NCBI RefSeq assembly: GCF_027111295.1
Contig: NZ_CP114287.1
Span: 2,480,001 to 2,544,000 of the forward strand
Reading direction: 5' to 3'
DNA length: 64,000 nucleotides
Source of the DNA: Flavobacterium gelatinilyticum
GTDB lineage: Bacteria > Bacteroidota > Bacteroidia > Flavobacteriales > Flavobacteriaceae
Shown here: positions 8,139 to 15,759 of the stretch, piece after piece
Position numbering within the stretch: the stretch's first letter is position 1
Layout of the letters: every line of letters begins with the position of its first letter
Position numbers and translations under genes: made by a program
Notes under the pieces: model-generated
What the model was told of the DNA's origin: nothing
The model's database searches: none
The model's input: only the letters and a program-made list of their open reading frames with translations

Positions 8139-8615
8139 ATGAAATTACTATACCCAATTCTTTTAATTTTTATACTTACTGCCTGTTCCGAAAAAAAAGC
8201 TCCCGAAAAACTGAGCCGTGATTGTCAGCTTGAACTTAGAATTTATGGCAGACCGGGAGAACATGCCTGCGCTGCTTTTTTTAATCTGACAGATAAAACA
8301 AAAGATACTTTGTATGTCTCGAACTTCAGGAATATAGACGGCAAAGATTCGACTATAACTAAAAAAATTAAACTAAATCCTGCTGAACAAGATACTCTTT
8401 TCAGCTGTTTTCAGAGTGTTAAAGAAAAATTTAATCCCGAAGACAGCCATCCTGCGCTTGACGGCACTAGAGTATGTGTAAGTATTCTCAATTCCGGCAG
8501 AGCGGTTTCATACTATTATTTAGGCTTAAGCAGGGCGAATGATGCAGGTTATGCAGTAGATAAAATGATTCGTTTTATAAACAAAAGACTGGATGAAGAT
8601 AATCAGATGAAGTAA
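8139..8615 (+). CDS. Lipoprotein of unknown function
   Basis: A 158-residue protein whose signal ends in the lipobox LTAC (cysteine at about residue 16), followed by SEKKAPEK, so it is anchored by lipidation. The mature domain has four further cysteines, at CQLEL, HACAAF, FSCFQS and RVCVS, which may form two disulfides in the periplasm. It lies 11 nt downstream of the membrane protein at 7351 and is likely in one operon with it. No known domain. Confidence 0.65.
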   Translation: MKLLYPILLIFILTACSEKKAPEKLSRDCQLELRIYGRPGEHACAAFFNLTDKTKDTLYVSNFRNIDGKDSTITKKIKLNPAEQDTLFSCFQSVKEKFNPEDSHPALDGTRVCVSILNSGRAVSYYYLGLSRANDAGYAVDKMIRFINKRLDEDNQMK

Positions 8616-8674
8616 AATTTGCTGACCTAAAATTCTCATTCAAACTTTTATCAACCCAATCAGATTCAAAAACC

Positions 8675-9799
8675 ATGAAAACTATAATTGATAAATCGAA
8701 GCTTCTAGTAAAGCTCTTTTTAAGCCTTTACAGTCTTGCAGTTACTGCTCAGGACAAAACAGCCGATGAACTGAAAAATTTATTAGATAATGATCAATTT
8801 GACAAAATAATCAGTCAGTACACATCAGATTACAAAGAATATTCGGCAAAATCGCTGTATTACATCGGGCAGGCTTATTATATGAAAGAAGATGATGCAA
8901 ACTGTCTTAAATTCCTTGATTTATCTATAAATAAAGACGATAAAGATCCTTCGCCAATATATATAAAAGCTTCAACTTTAAATTATATGGGCAAATACGA
9001 CGAGGCTGTAAAATGGTTCAAAAAAGCCATTAGTTTAAAAGCAGATGATGCCGAATTTTACAGCGGACTCGGAGATTCTTATTATCAAATTAAAGATTAC
9101 AACGCCGCTCTGGACAGCTACAAAAAAGCTACAGAACAAAATGCATGTCCAAACCGGCCTTATTTAATGATAGGTCAGATTTATTCGGCTCAAAAACAAA
9201 ATGACAAAGCTCTGGAAGCATTTTATACCGCAAAATCTAAAATCTCAAAAGAATCCCCTTCTTATTTAAGTGCTTTGTTTAATATCGGTCTTTTTGAATC
9301 TTTACAGGGAAATTACGAAAAGGCAGAACCGGCATTTACAGAACTCATTCAAATAGACCCTTCTGACTATCATTCTTATGCAAAACTCATTCAGGTATAT
9401 TACCACAAAAAAGAATATGAAAAAGCAAAACCGTACAAAGACAAACTATACGAAGCGTACGCAAAAGGAGTACTAAAAGATAATGTAAAAGATATGTTTT
9501 GTTTCGATCAATTTAAATGGAATGGTTATTCTGTTCAGGTATTTGAGCGTTACGAAAATAAAAACACAGGCAATATTTACAATAAACATATTTTTTATTT
9601 TTTTGATGATTCAGATAAGCTGGTATTGCGGGTTCAAACCGAATTTTCGCCCATTTCTGTCGAACTGGGCGGTCCTAAATATTTGCTTTGTGCCACTAAA
9701 ACAGGTGCACGTTATAATCCGGGAATAGGATTTAATGATGACCTTAATTATGATGATTTAAAAACTCAGGCATTAAAGGTTTTTGATAAGTATAAGTAA
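8675..9799 (+). CDS. Tetratricopeptide repeat protein, probably secreted
   Basis: A 374-residue protein. Residues 1-26 look like a signal peptide (SKLLVKLFLSLYSLAVTAQ, cleaved before DKTADEL). From about residue 60 to 270 there are five or more TPR units, visible in segments such as 'KYDEAVKWFKKAISLKADD' and 'DYNAALDSYKKATEQNA'. The last 100 residues form a separate domain with the segment VFERYENKNTGNIYNKHIFY, predicted as beta strands. TPR proteins mediate protein contacts and no partner is evident. The gene is 59 nt after the lipoprotein gene at 8139, so co-transcription is possible. Confidence 0.75.
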   Translation: MKTIIDKSKLLVKLFLSLYSLAVTAQDKTADELKNLLDNDQFDKIISQYTSDYKEYSAKSLYYIGQAYYMKEDDANCLKFLDLSINKDDKDPSPIYIKASTLNYMGKYDEAVKWFKKAISLKADDAEFYSGLGDSYYQIKDYNAALDSYKKATEQNACPNRPYLMIGQIYSAQKQNDKALEAFYTAKSKISKESPSYLSALFNIGLFESLQGNYEKAEPAFTELIQIDPSDYHSYAKLIQVYYHKKEYEKAKPYKDKLYEAYAKGVLKDNVKDMFCFDQFKWNGYSVQVFERYENKNTGNIYNKHIFYFFDDSDKLVLRVQTEFSPISVELGGPKYLLCATKTGARYNPGIGFNDDLNYDDLKTQALKVFDKYK

Positions 9800-9831
9800 A
9801 ATCTAATATTCCAAACTTCGATAATCTTTGG

Positions 9832-9839
9832 TAAATTTG
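9832..9839 (+). promoter_or_regulatory. Bacteroidota -7 promoter box (TAAATTTG)
   Basis: A TAnnTTTG match 22 nt before the ATG at 9862. No good -33 element is apparent. Confidence 0.45.
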
Positions 9840-9861
9840 TATATAACCCAACTTCAAGATT

Positions 9862-10464
9862 ATGAGAAAGATAATTGTATTGTCGATGATTTCACTAGAT
9901 GGTGTAATGCAGGCACCGGGCGGACCAAAAGAAGATACTTCAAACGATTTTAAATTTGGCGGCTGGACAGCACCTTTTGGCGATAAAGTGTATAGCAAAG
10001 CGGTTGAAAACGAATTAAAACCAGCAGATTATCTCTTAGGAAGAAAAACTTTTGAAATTTGGGAAAACTATTGGCCAAACAATGCTCAATTCTGGCCGGG
10101 GATTAACGAAGGCAATAAATATATTCTCTCTAAAACCAGAGAAAAATCAGACTGGAAAAATTCTCATTTTATCTCAAGTCTGGCAGATATAAAGAAACTT
10201 AAAAATTCCGAAGGCTTGGATATTCAGGTTTGGGGAAGCAGTGAACTCATTCATTTATTATTAAAAAATGACTTGGTCGACGAACTCCGATTAAAAATTC
10301 ATCCTGTTCTTCTTGGTAAAGGAAAAAAACTTTTTGATGATAATGCTCATCCATCAGGATTTACATTAACCGAAAGCACCGTTACTACAACTGGAGTCAT
10401 TCTCGCCAGTTATAAACGAGCCGGAGACGTAAAAACAGGAAATGCCGGAGAAACTATTAAATAA
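9862..10464 (+). CDS. Dihydrofolate reductase family protein (RibD C-terminal domain)
   Basis: A 200-residue protein of the RibD C-terminal/DHFR-like reductase superfamily. It opens with RKIIVLSMISLDGVMQAPGG, the typical first strand and loop. It continues with 'YLLGRKTFEIW', 'WGSSELIHLLLKNDLVDE' and LKIHPVLLGKGKKLF, the conserved NADPH-binding and core motifs. Stand-alone members are common in Bacteroidota and are annotated as deaminase or reductase-like proteins, and their substrate is seldom known. The gene is monocistronic, with a promoter box at 9832. The family is clear; a role in riboflavin or folate synthesis should not be assumed. Confidence 0.85.
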   Translation: MRKIIVLSMISLDGVMQAPGGPKEDTSNDFKFGGWTAPFGDKVYSKAVENELKPADYLLGRKTFEIWENYWPNNAQFWPGINEGNKYILSKTREKSDWKNSHFISSLADIKKLKNSEGLDIQVWGSSELIHLLLKNDLVDELRLKIHPVLLGKGKKLFDDNAHPSGFTLTESTVTTTGVILASYKRAGDVKTGNAGETIK

Positions 10465-10530
10465 GTTATTAAATTAGAAAACTAAAATGAGGAATTATGT
10501 ACAAGTAATTCCTTTTACCAAAAAACACAA

Positions 10531-11160
10531 ATGAAAAGATTTATAATTACAGGAATTACAGCAGCAGTCTTAAGCTTATCAGGCTGTACTGGAAATAAAA
10601 AAGAGGAAAACTACTTAAAGTCAATCGAAAAAGAAATTAATAAATCTGTTGAAGATTTTAATAATAATCCCGTTTATAAGCTGACTGAAAAAACAATTGA
10701 TACTACTGACGATAAACATTTAATGGAAATCGTTTTTTTTTACTTATCAAAAGAAATAACAAATTATAACAAAGAGTTTGAAATTGTAAGTTCCTGGAAT
10801 AAATCAAAGCAGGCCATTTATATAACTGAAATTTGGGAAGCAGAAGTAAACAATGGAGGTCACAACCAATTTTACGCCAACTCAAGCGGACGGTTAAACG
10901 AATTTCTGCCTGACGCTTTAAAGTTAATTGGAGCTGTTAAAAATTCTGAACTGGCAAAAAAAGCCAATGAAACTTTCGAAAAAGAAAACGCCAAAATTAC
11001 GCAGTATCAGGATGGAACGGTAAAAGGGTTCAGCAAATCGTACGAGAACAATCCGTTGAACAAATATGACGATGAATTTTATGACCTCAAGAAAACTGAA
11101 AATTTAGAGCAGTTACAAGTAAATTTTATAAGAAAACACAAAGCTGAATTTGGTAATTAA
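10531..11160 (+). CDS. DUF4375 lipoprotein
   Basis: A 209-residue protein with the signal MKRFIITGITAAVLSLSGC, whose cysteine at about residue 19 is a lipidation site. The core from about residue 85 to 200 carries the DUF4375 signature 'AEVNNGGHNQFYANSSG' followed by DALKLIGAVKNSELAKKA. The family is widespread in Bacteroidota and Proteobacteria and has no assigned biochemical role, although it often appears near polymorphic toxin or immunity genes. It is a single gene, convergent with the XRE regulator at 11232. Confidence 0.75.
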   Translation: MKRFIITGITAAVLSLSGCTGNKKEENYLKSIEKEINKSVEDFNNNPVYKLTEKTIDTTDDKHLMEIVFFYLSKEITNYNKEFEIVSSWNKSKQAIYITEIWEAEVNNGGHNQFYANSSGRLNEFLPDALKLIGAVKNSELAKKANETFEKENAKITQYQDGTVKGFSKSYENNPLNKYDDEFYDLKKTENLEQLQVNFIRKHKAEFGN

Positions 11161-11231
11161 AGCAGAAAAAAAACAGGCAAAACTGCTTTTCTCCTTGTTC
11201 TAGTTTATTACAAACAAATTCATTTTTTTTT

Positions 11232-11636
11232 TTACTTGATTAATTTTTCAAGCCTTTGCATCATTTCCTCTTTTTCTTTGAGCATACGCTCGTACAAAGC
11301 AATCTTTTCTTCATGGAGTTTTAAAACCTCTGTTACAGGATTAAATATGGGATGAAGATTAATTGCCGAGGCTCCATCTTTAAAATCTGAAAAAGTATTA
11401 GAAATAATATTTATGGCTTGTTCTTCATCAAAATTTTGAAAAGCTTCAACGGGAATTTTCAATACTGCCGAGATTTGTTTCAGCAGATTATCTTCGATTA
11501 CATCTTTCTGCTCGAGCATCGAAATTTTCTTTTGGTTCCAGTCTTCTCCCAAATCATAAGCCAAAGCTTCCTGCTTTATGTTAAGCATTTCTCTAAAACG
11601 TTTTACGTTTCGTCCCTGATGTATTTTCTGTTCCAT
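11232..11636 (-). CDS. XRE-family transcriptional regulator
   Basis: A 134-residue protein. Residues 8-62 form an XRE helix-turn-helix (GRNVKRFREMLNIKQEALA), and residues 105-132 form a coiled coil (LHEEKIALYERMLKEKEEM) likely used for oligomerisation. It is clearly related to the regulator at 30530 in both the DNA-binding part and the coiled-coil tail, although they lie 19 kb apart on either side of the defence genes. The -7 box CAAAGATA (minus strand TATCTTTG) 28 nt upstream sits inside a 7-bp inverted repeat, which suggests autorepression. Confidence 0.8.
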   Translation of the reverse strand: MEQKIHQGRNVKRFREMLNIKQEALAYDLGEDWNQKKISMLEQKDVIEDNLLKQISAVLKIPVEAFQNFDEEQAINIISNTFSDFKDGASAINLHPIFNPVTEVLKLHEEKIALYERMLKEKEEMMQRLEKLIK

Positions 11637-11653
11637 AATGCATATCTATTTTT

Positions 11654-11683
11654 TCCGAATCATCAAAGATAAAGTTATTCGGA
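11654..11683 (-). promoter_or_regulatory. Promoter and candidate operator of the XRE regulator
   Basis: The minus-strand -7 box TATCTTTG occupies 11664-11671. It is flanked by TCCGAAT (11654-11660) and ATTCGGA (11677-11683), a perfect inverted repeat centred on the box. A dimeric repressor bound here would cover the promoter. Confidence 0.5.
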
Positions 11684-12052
11684 TTAAAAAATTTGATTTC
11701 TAAAGATAAAAAATATCCCGAAAAACAGATTTTTAAAGGATATTATAGCCGTTTTTTGAATAGATTATCCTTTTTAAGAATTTGTGTTTTTTTCTTGTAA
11801 TATCTTCTAAATATAAGTTCTAAATAAACTGTTTAGTTATAGAGTAACTTTTACAACTTTTTATAATCGCCATTTTGGAAAGAGGCTGAAAACTATGATA
11901 CATTATTGAAGTACTTGACAACTTTACACAAAGCTAAAGTATTAAATCCCATTTGATGATTTATATGCTTATTATTATATATTTGATATGCATTAGGCTG
12001 GACGCCATTTATAAAACCAAAGACAATTTAATTAACTAAACCTAACTAAAAT
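11684..12052. other. AT-rich intergenic region, no gene seen
   Basis: No open frame with coding character lies between the XRE regulator and the FISUMP gene. I see no terminator or repeat in it. Confidence 0.5.
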
Positions 12053-12703
12053 ATGCACAAACTATTTTTATCATTCATTCTATTATTCCTTCTTCCTAAC
12101 AAATCTCAAAATAATATAACTGCTGATATTGATGGAAATAAATACAATTTAGTAAAAATTGACAAGTACTTAATCTCTAGTGAAAATTTAAATGTAAGCC
12201 GTTTTAATAATGGTGATTTAATACCCGAAGTAAAAACAATGCAAGAATGGCGAAAGTATGGCAAATTAAAAAAACCAGCCTGGTGCTATCACGAAAACAA
12301 TCAAAAAAACAAGAAAAAAATAGGGAAAATTTATAATGGTTTTGCCGTTAATGACCCCAGAGGTATATGTCCTAAAGGATTTCATATTCCAACACATAAA
12401 GAATGGAAGGCAATAATTACTTCTTTAGGCGGTTACGACAATGCTGGTTTACATTTAAAATCTAAAAAATGGGATGGCGATAATAGTTCTGGCTTTAACG
12501 CTCTTTCAGGCGGATACAGAAGTACTGTAAATGAAACCGATTTTTACCCATTAGACTATTGTACTTTGTTTTGGAGTCTTCAGGCAACTAAAAACAGTAA
12601 TGATTTTATTGGTTTAACGACAGAAGATAATTCTGTTATGGGTGAAGTTTCTGCACATACCACAGCGAATGGAATGTATGTTCGATTTATCAAAAATGAT
12701 TAA
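12053..12703 (+). CDS. FISUMP domain protein, secreted
   Basis: A 216-residue protein with an N-terminal signal peptide (LFLSFILLFLLPNKSQ). Its C-terminal 150 residues match the FISUMP domain (Fibrobacter succinogenes major paralogous domain), a C-type-lectin-like fold. Diagnostic segments are 'ICPKGFHIPTHKEWKAII', SGFNALSGGYR, 'LFWSLQATKNS' and a final GMYVRFIKND. Members are cell-surface or secreted proteins of unknown ligand and are abundant in Bacteroidota. At 216 residues this is a short form with a single domain. It is preceded by a long AT-rich gap and is probably transcribed alone. Confidence 0.8.
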   Translation: MHKLFLSFILLFLLPNKSQNNITADIDGNKYNLVKIDKYLISSENLNVSRFNNGDLIPEVKTMQEWRKYGKLKKPAWCYHENNQKNKKKIGKIYNGFAVNDPRGICPKGFHIPTHKEWKAIITSLGGYDNAGLHLKSKKWDGDNSSGFNALSGGYRSTVNETDFYPLDYCTLFWSLQATKNSNDFIGLTTEDNSVMGEVSAHTTANGMYVRFIKND

Positions 12704-12849
12704 AAAAGGTACCTGTTTTGGTGAAAGTGACAAATAGAAATTAAAACAAAATAATGAAATATATCGCAAAACTTTTAACACAGAATTTTTAAAGAAATAT
12801 ATTTTTTAATTGTTTGAAAAAATAAAAAACTACCGTTACAGCTAATACA

Positions 12850-13764
12850 ATGGAAATACTCATAACATTATTATGTATAATTACAGTGTTAGTAATTTTA
12901 TATTTTGGATTAGCATTTATTTTAATTCAAATCCGCAGACCAAAATTCAATAACAAGGGATATACAAAACTTGAAAAAAAACTTTTGGATATTTTTACAT
13001 CTATGTTTGATCCTGATTTAGCTGAAAAAATCAAGAAACAAATTGAATACTTCGAAAACAAACGCAAATGGAGGCAGTATTGGGAGAAGAGTATGTCAAT
13101 AGAATTATATGGAGATAAAAAAATGTCACCTGACTTAAAATATTCGAGACAAGACGAAAGTAAAATTGCAACCATTAAATTTAAAGTAAACGAAGAACAA
13201 TACAGCATTGTGTTTGATAGTTATGACGGTAGGATTTGGGGATGGAAAATAAGACCTAATCCCAAGCGAATTCAGAAGACAGACAATATTGAAATAATTA
13301 GCAAAAAGATTAACAATGATCCAAATGAGAAGGTTGTAATTAGTATTGAAAAAACAAAATTCAAGACAATTCCAAATTTTGACGGCGTGATTGGAGAGAT
13401 TGTAAAAGTGAAAACAATTAAAACTGCATATAATCCGTTAATTTCACAGCAAATTGAGACATTTAAACGAAAAATTGACTCTGTACTCCCTAATGGTTAC
13501 ATACAAATCATTGAGCAAACTGAGGGCTTAGAGTTTAATGATTTTCGAATTTTAGGAATTTCTGAAATACAAAGAACCGGATTAGATGATGGAGATTATT
13601 TTCATTTAGTTGAATTTGATGATGGAATAATTGCTGTAAAAGAAAATGATCAAAATGGTGAACTTTATTTTTGCCATTTTTCTGATGGATTGATTGATGA
13701 ACTGGGAACAGATTTCGACAAAACATTAAAAGAAAGAACTACCTTAAAGAAAAATTGTGAATAA
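12850..13764 (+). CDS. Membrane-anchored protein of unknown function
   Basis: A 304-residue protein with one N-terminal membrane helix (about residues 4-29) and a large cytoplasmic part. The middle (about 95-150) contains segments of beta character (YSIVFDSYDGRIWGWKIR). The C-terminal region has the segment 'DGDYFHLVEFDDGIIAV', which looks like a small beta domain of the kind found in immunity-type proteins, but no family could be named. It overlaps the next gene by 8 bp, so the two are translationally linked. Confidence 0.6.
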   Translation: MEILITLLCIITVLVILYFGLAFILIQIRRPKFNNKGYTKLEKKLLDIFTSMFDPDLAEKIKKQIEYFENKRKWRQYWEKSMSIELYGDKKMSPDLKYSRQDESKIATIKFKVNEEQYSIVFDSYDGRIWGWKIRPNPKRIQKTDNIEIISKKINNDPNEKVVISIEKTKFKTIPNFDGVIGEIVKVKTIKTAYNPLISQQIETFKRKIDSVLPNGYIQIIEQTEGLEFNDFRILGISEIQRTGLDDGDYFHLVEFDDGIIAVKENDQNGELYFCHFSDGLIDELGTDFDKTLKERTTLKKNCE

Positions 13765-14425
13765 TAGAATTTTAACATTAGAAAAATTAAAAGACAAGGA
13801 AAAATTCTCAAACGAAGAATGGGAAAGTCGTGGATTGAATCCGTCAGAAAAAAGTCTATGCATTTCACTTGAAAATTCTTTAAACGATCTATTAACTAAT
13901 TTAATTTTTGCAAATAATACAAAAAAATCAGATAAAGAAATTGAGGATATATTTGATCTCCATTACAAGGAAATTAAATTTGACGAATTAGATACAGAAG
14001 AAAGAGAATTTGTAATGGATTATTTTGACGAGATTGCCGAAATTTTAAAGATCGATAGTCTTAACGAAAAACTAAACTTTTGGGCATACGGAACTGAAAC
14101 TTATAATCATGAAGAAGCTGTAAGAAAAGCATCAGAAGAAGTATTAGCAGAAGAAAAGAAAAGACATGAAATTCTTTCTATAGAATGTCAAAAATGCAAA
14201 ACTCAATTGGAAACTTTTATACTGCAACGAGATAATGAAATTCCTAGTTTTGAGTTTGATATAATTAAATGTGTAAAGTGTTCTGAACTTAATATTCTCG
14301 ATAAAGGCTGCGGAATAAAAAGATATAGATTTCTAAATTATGAACTTATAGAAGAATTGCCCAAAGAAGAATATGATTTATCCAAAGCTTTACTAAGATT
14401 AGAACAATTAAAAAACAAAGAATAA
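13757..14425 (+). CDS. Zinc-knuckle protein of unknown function
   Basis: A 222-residue protein starting at a GTG that overlaps the stop of the upstream gene by 8 bp. The N-terminal two thirds is acidic and helical. Residues about 150-180 carry two CxxC pairs (CQKCKTQ and CVKCSEL) that probably bind one zinc. The tail is helical (YDLSKALLRLEQLKNK). The tight overlap with the membrane protein at 12850 suggests a functional pair, for example a toxin/immunity or sensor pair. Nothing in the sequence proves this. Confidence 0.6.
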   Translation: MNNRILTLEKLKDKEKFSNEEWESRGLNPSEKSLCISLENSLNDLLTNLIFANNTKKSDKEIEDIFDLHYKEIKFDELDTEEREFVMDYFDEIAEILKIDSLNEKLNFWAYGTETYNHEEAVRKASEEVLAEEKKRHEILSIECQKCKTQLETFILQRDNEIPSFEFDIIKCVKCSELNILDKGCGIKRYRFLNYELIEELPKEEYDLSKALLRLEQLKNKE

Positions 14426-14507
14426 AAGCAAGTAGTAACAGTTGCTATAATATTAGCCTGATTTTGAATTAAAAAAAGATGAAACGAAATGAATTTCCGA
14501 ACCATAA

Positions 14508-14541
14508 AAAAGCCTGCAAAATATAAACTTTGCAGGCTTTT
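14508..14541. terminator. Strong hairpin terminator at the left edge of the island
   Basis: Perfect 13-bp arms (AAAAGCCTGCAAA and TTTGCAGGCTTTT) with an 8-nt loop. The U-rich tail can work in both directions. Confidence 0.75.
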
Positions 14542-14553
14542 CAAATTTTATTA

Positions 14554-14581
14554 GTGACCTTGACGGTACAGAATTCGAACC
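14554..14581 (-). pseudogene. Decayed tRNA 3'-end-like sequence (possible left attachment remnant)
   Basis: GTGACC followed 14 nt later by TTCGAACC, on the strand and in the order seen in the real tRNA-Arg gene at 34648 (where the same two blocks are 9 nt apart). Read on the minus strand it is GGTTCGAA... then GGTCAC, followed by a terminator, exactly the layout of a tRNA gene end. The T-stem no longer pairs. The sequence is not a copy of the tRNA-Arg end, so the call is tentative. The remaining 154 bp up to 14735 contain nothing recognisable. Confidence 0.3.
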
Positions 14582-14735
14582 ATTTGATGGAAGATTTGAA
14601 AATTTTAGATAGCAGCTTATAAGTCCATGTTACTTTATTCAATTATTTTATTATTCATCCATTTTAAATATTTTAAAACAATTTCAAATCAACGTATTCT
14701 TATATAGCTAAACTACCCATTTAAAATTAAAGTTT

Positions 14736-15755
14736 TTAAATACGAGTCAATAGAGTCTCAATGTGTCTTAGGTATTCCTGTTCAGTAACATTACCGATTT
14801 TCACACCTTTGACATTGATTAATGAATCAACTATTTTATGTTTTAAAATCTTTTTCTCTAAATTACTATTATTATTAAAACTTCCAAGATAGAGTAAGAT
14901 TATAATTTTTTCTGCTGTGGTAAGATTTCCTTTTAAAAAATCAATATAAAATACAGAGTTCTCACTCTGTTCAATATGATTCATTATCAAATCTAAAGTT
15001 TTAAAATAACCATCAAAAAAACTACTATTTTCTTTAATTAATTCATTTAAAATGTTTTGGTAAAATCCTCTAATATAACTAACAGGTAAATAATAAAATT
15101 TAGAACTTATCAGTTCTTTAAGAGTTCTATTAAGATTGTCTTCATAATCAATGTCATACATGTTAATTCTATATCTTTCATCATAATCAGCTTTCAAATA
15201 ATCATGTTTGAATTTTTCAAATGTTGGAAATATTGTTCTAGAAACAACATGCTTAAATATTTTTTCATAGTCTTCATCTGAAAAAATATTTGGATCATTT
15301 AAAAATATTTTTTTTGAAAAAGATTCCATTCTTTTATCAATTCGCACTTGAATTGTTTTTAAGAAATAACTCAAAATATTATACCCTGAATAATGTTCGT
15401 CATTTGTTGCTTTAAAAGAATATAATGTAATTCTTTTATCTAATGAGTCTATTAAACGAAAATAATGCTGATCATCATTTTGTCTCTTAAATTGTACTTG
15501 AATATCTTGATTCGCTTTAAATTGCACTTTAAATGCAAGGTACACTAGAACGCTTCCTGTTAAACTTAGAAATGGCGCTAGTATCCCTGCTATATTACTA
15601 CCGACATTCGATGGATCATCTAAGTATTTTAAATCAATATGATCATTAAATACAATTAATGGCATACCTAAAAAAAATATGCCCAGAATTATTATTAACA
15701 ATATTTCCCAAATCGTAAATTGGAACTTTCTATTTTTATCAAAAAAATTTGTCAT
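14736..15755 (-). CDS. Two-TM protein resembling putative phage abortive infection protein (putAbiC-like)
   Basis: A 339-residue protein with two membrane helices near the N-terminus (about residues 17-35 and 55-75), followed by a long cytoplasmic helical domain with the segment 'QHYFRLIDSLDKRITLY'. This architecture matches the putative AbiC family, in which two TM helices precede a 'FF.LL' helical effector domain. I judge that from memory of the family. It is the last gene of the defence operon, beginning 4 nt after the family A polymerase gene. Effectors of abortive infection systems are often membrane proteins in the terminal position, which fits. The membrane architecture is clear, the family less so. 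Confidence 0.6.
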   Translation of the reverse strand: MTNFFDKNRKFQFTIWEILLIIILGIFFLGMPLIVFNDHIDLKYLDDPSNVGSNIAGILAPFLSLTGSVLVYLAFKVQFKANQDIQVQFKRQNDDQHYFRLIDSLDKRITLYSFKATNDEHYSGYNILSYFLKTIQVRIDKRMESFSKKIFLNDPNIFSDEDYEKIFKHVVSRTIFPTFEKFKHDYLKADYDERYRINMYDIDYEDNLNRTLKELISSKFYYLPVSYIRGFYQNILNELIKENSSFFDGYFKTLDLIMNHIEQSENSVFYIDFLKGNLTTAEKIIILLYLGSFNNNSNLEKKILKHKIVDSLINVKGVKIGNVTEQEYLRHIETLLTRI

Positions 15756-15759
15756 TTGT

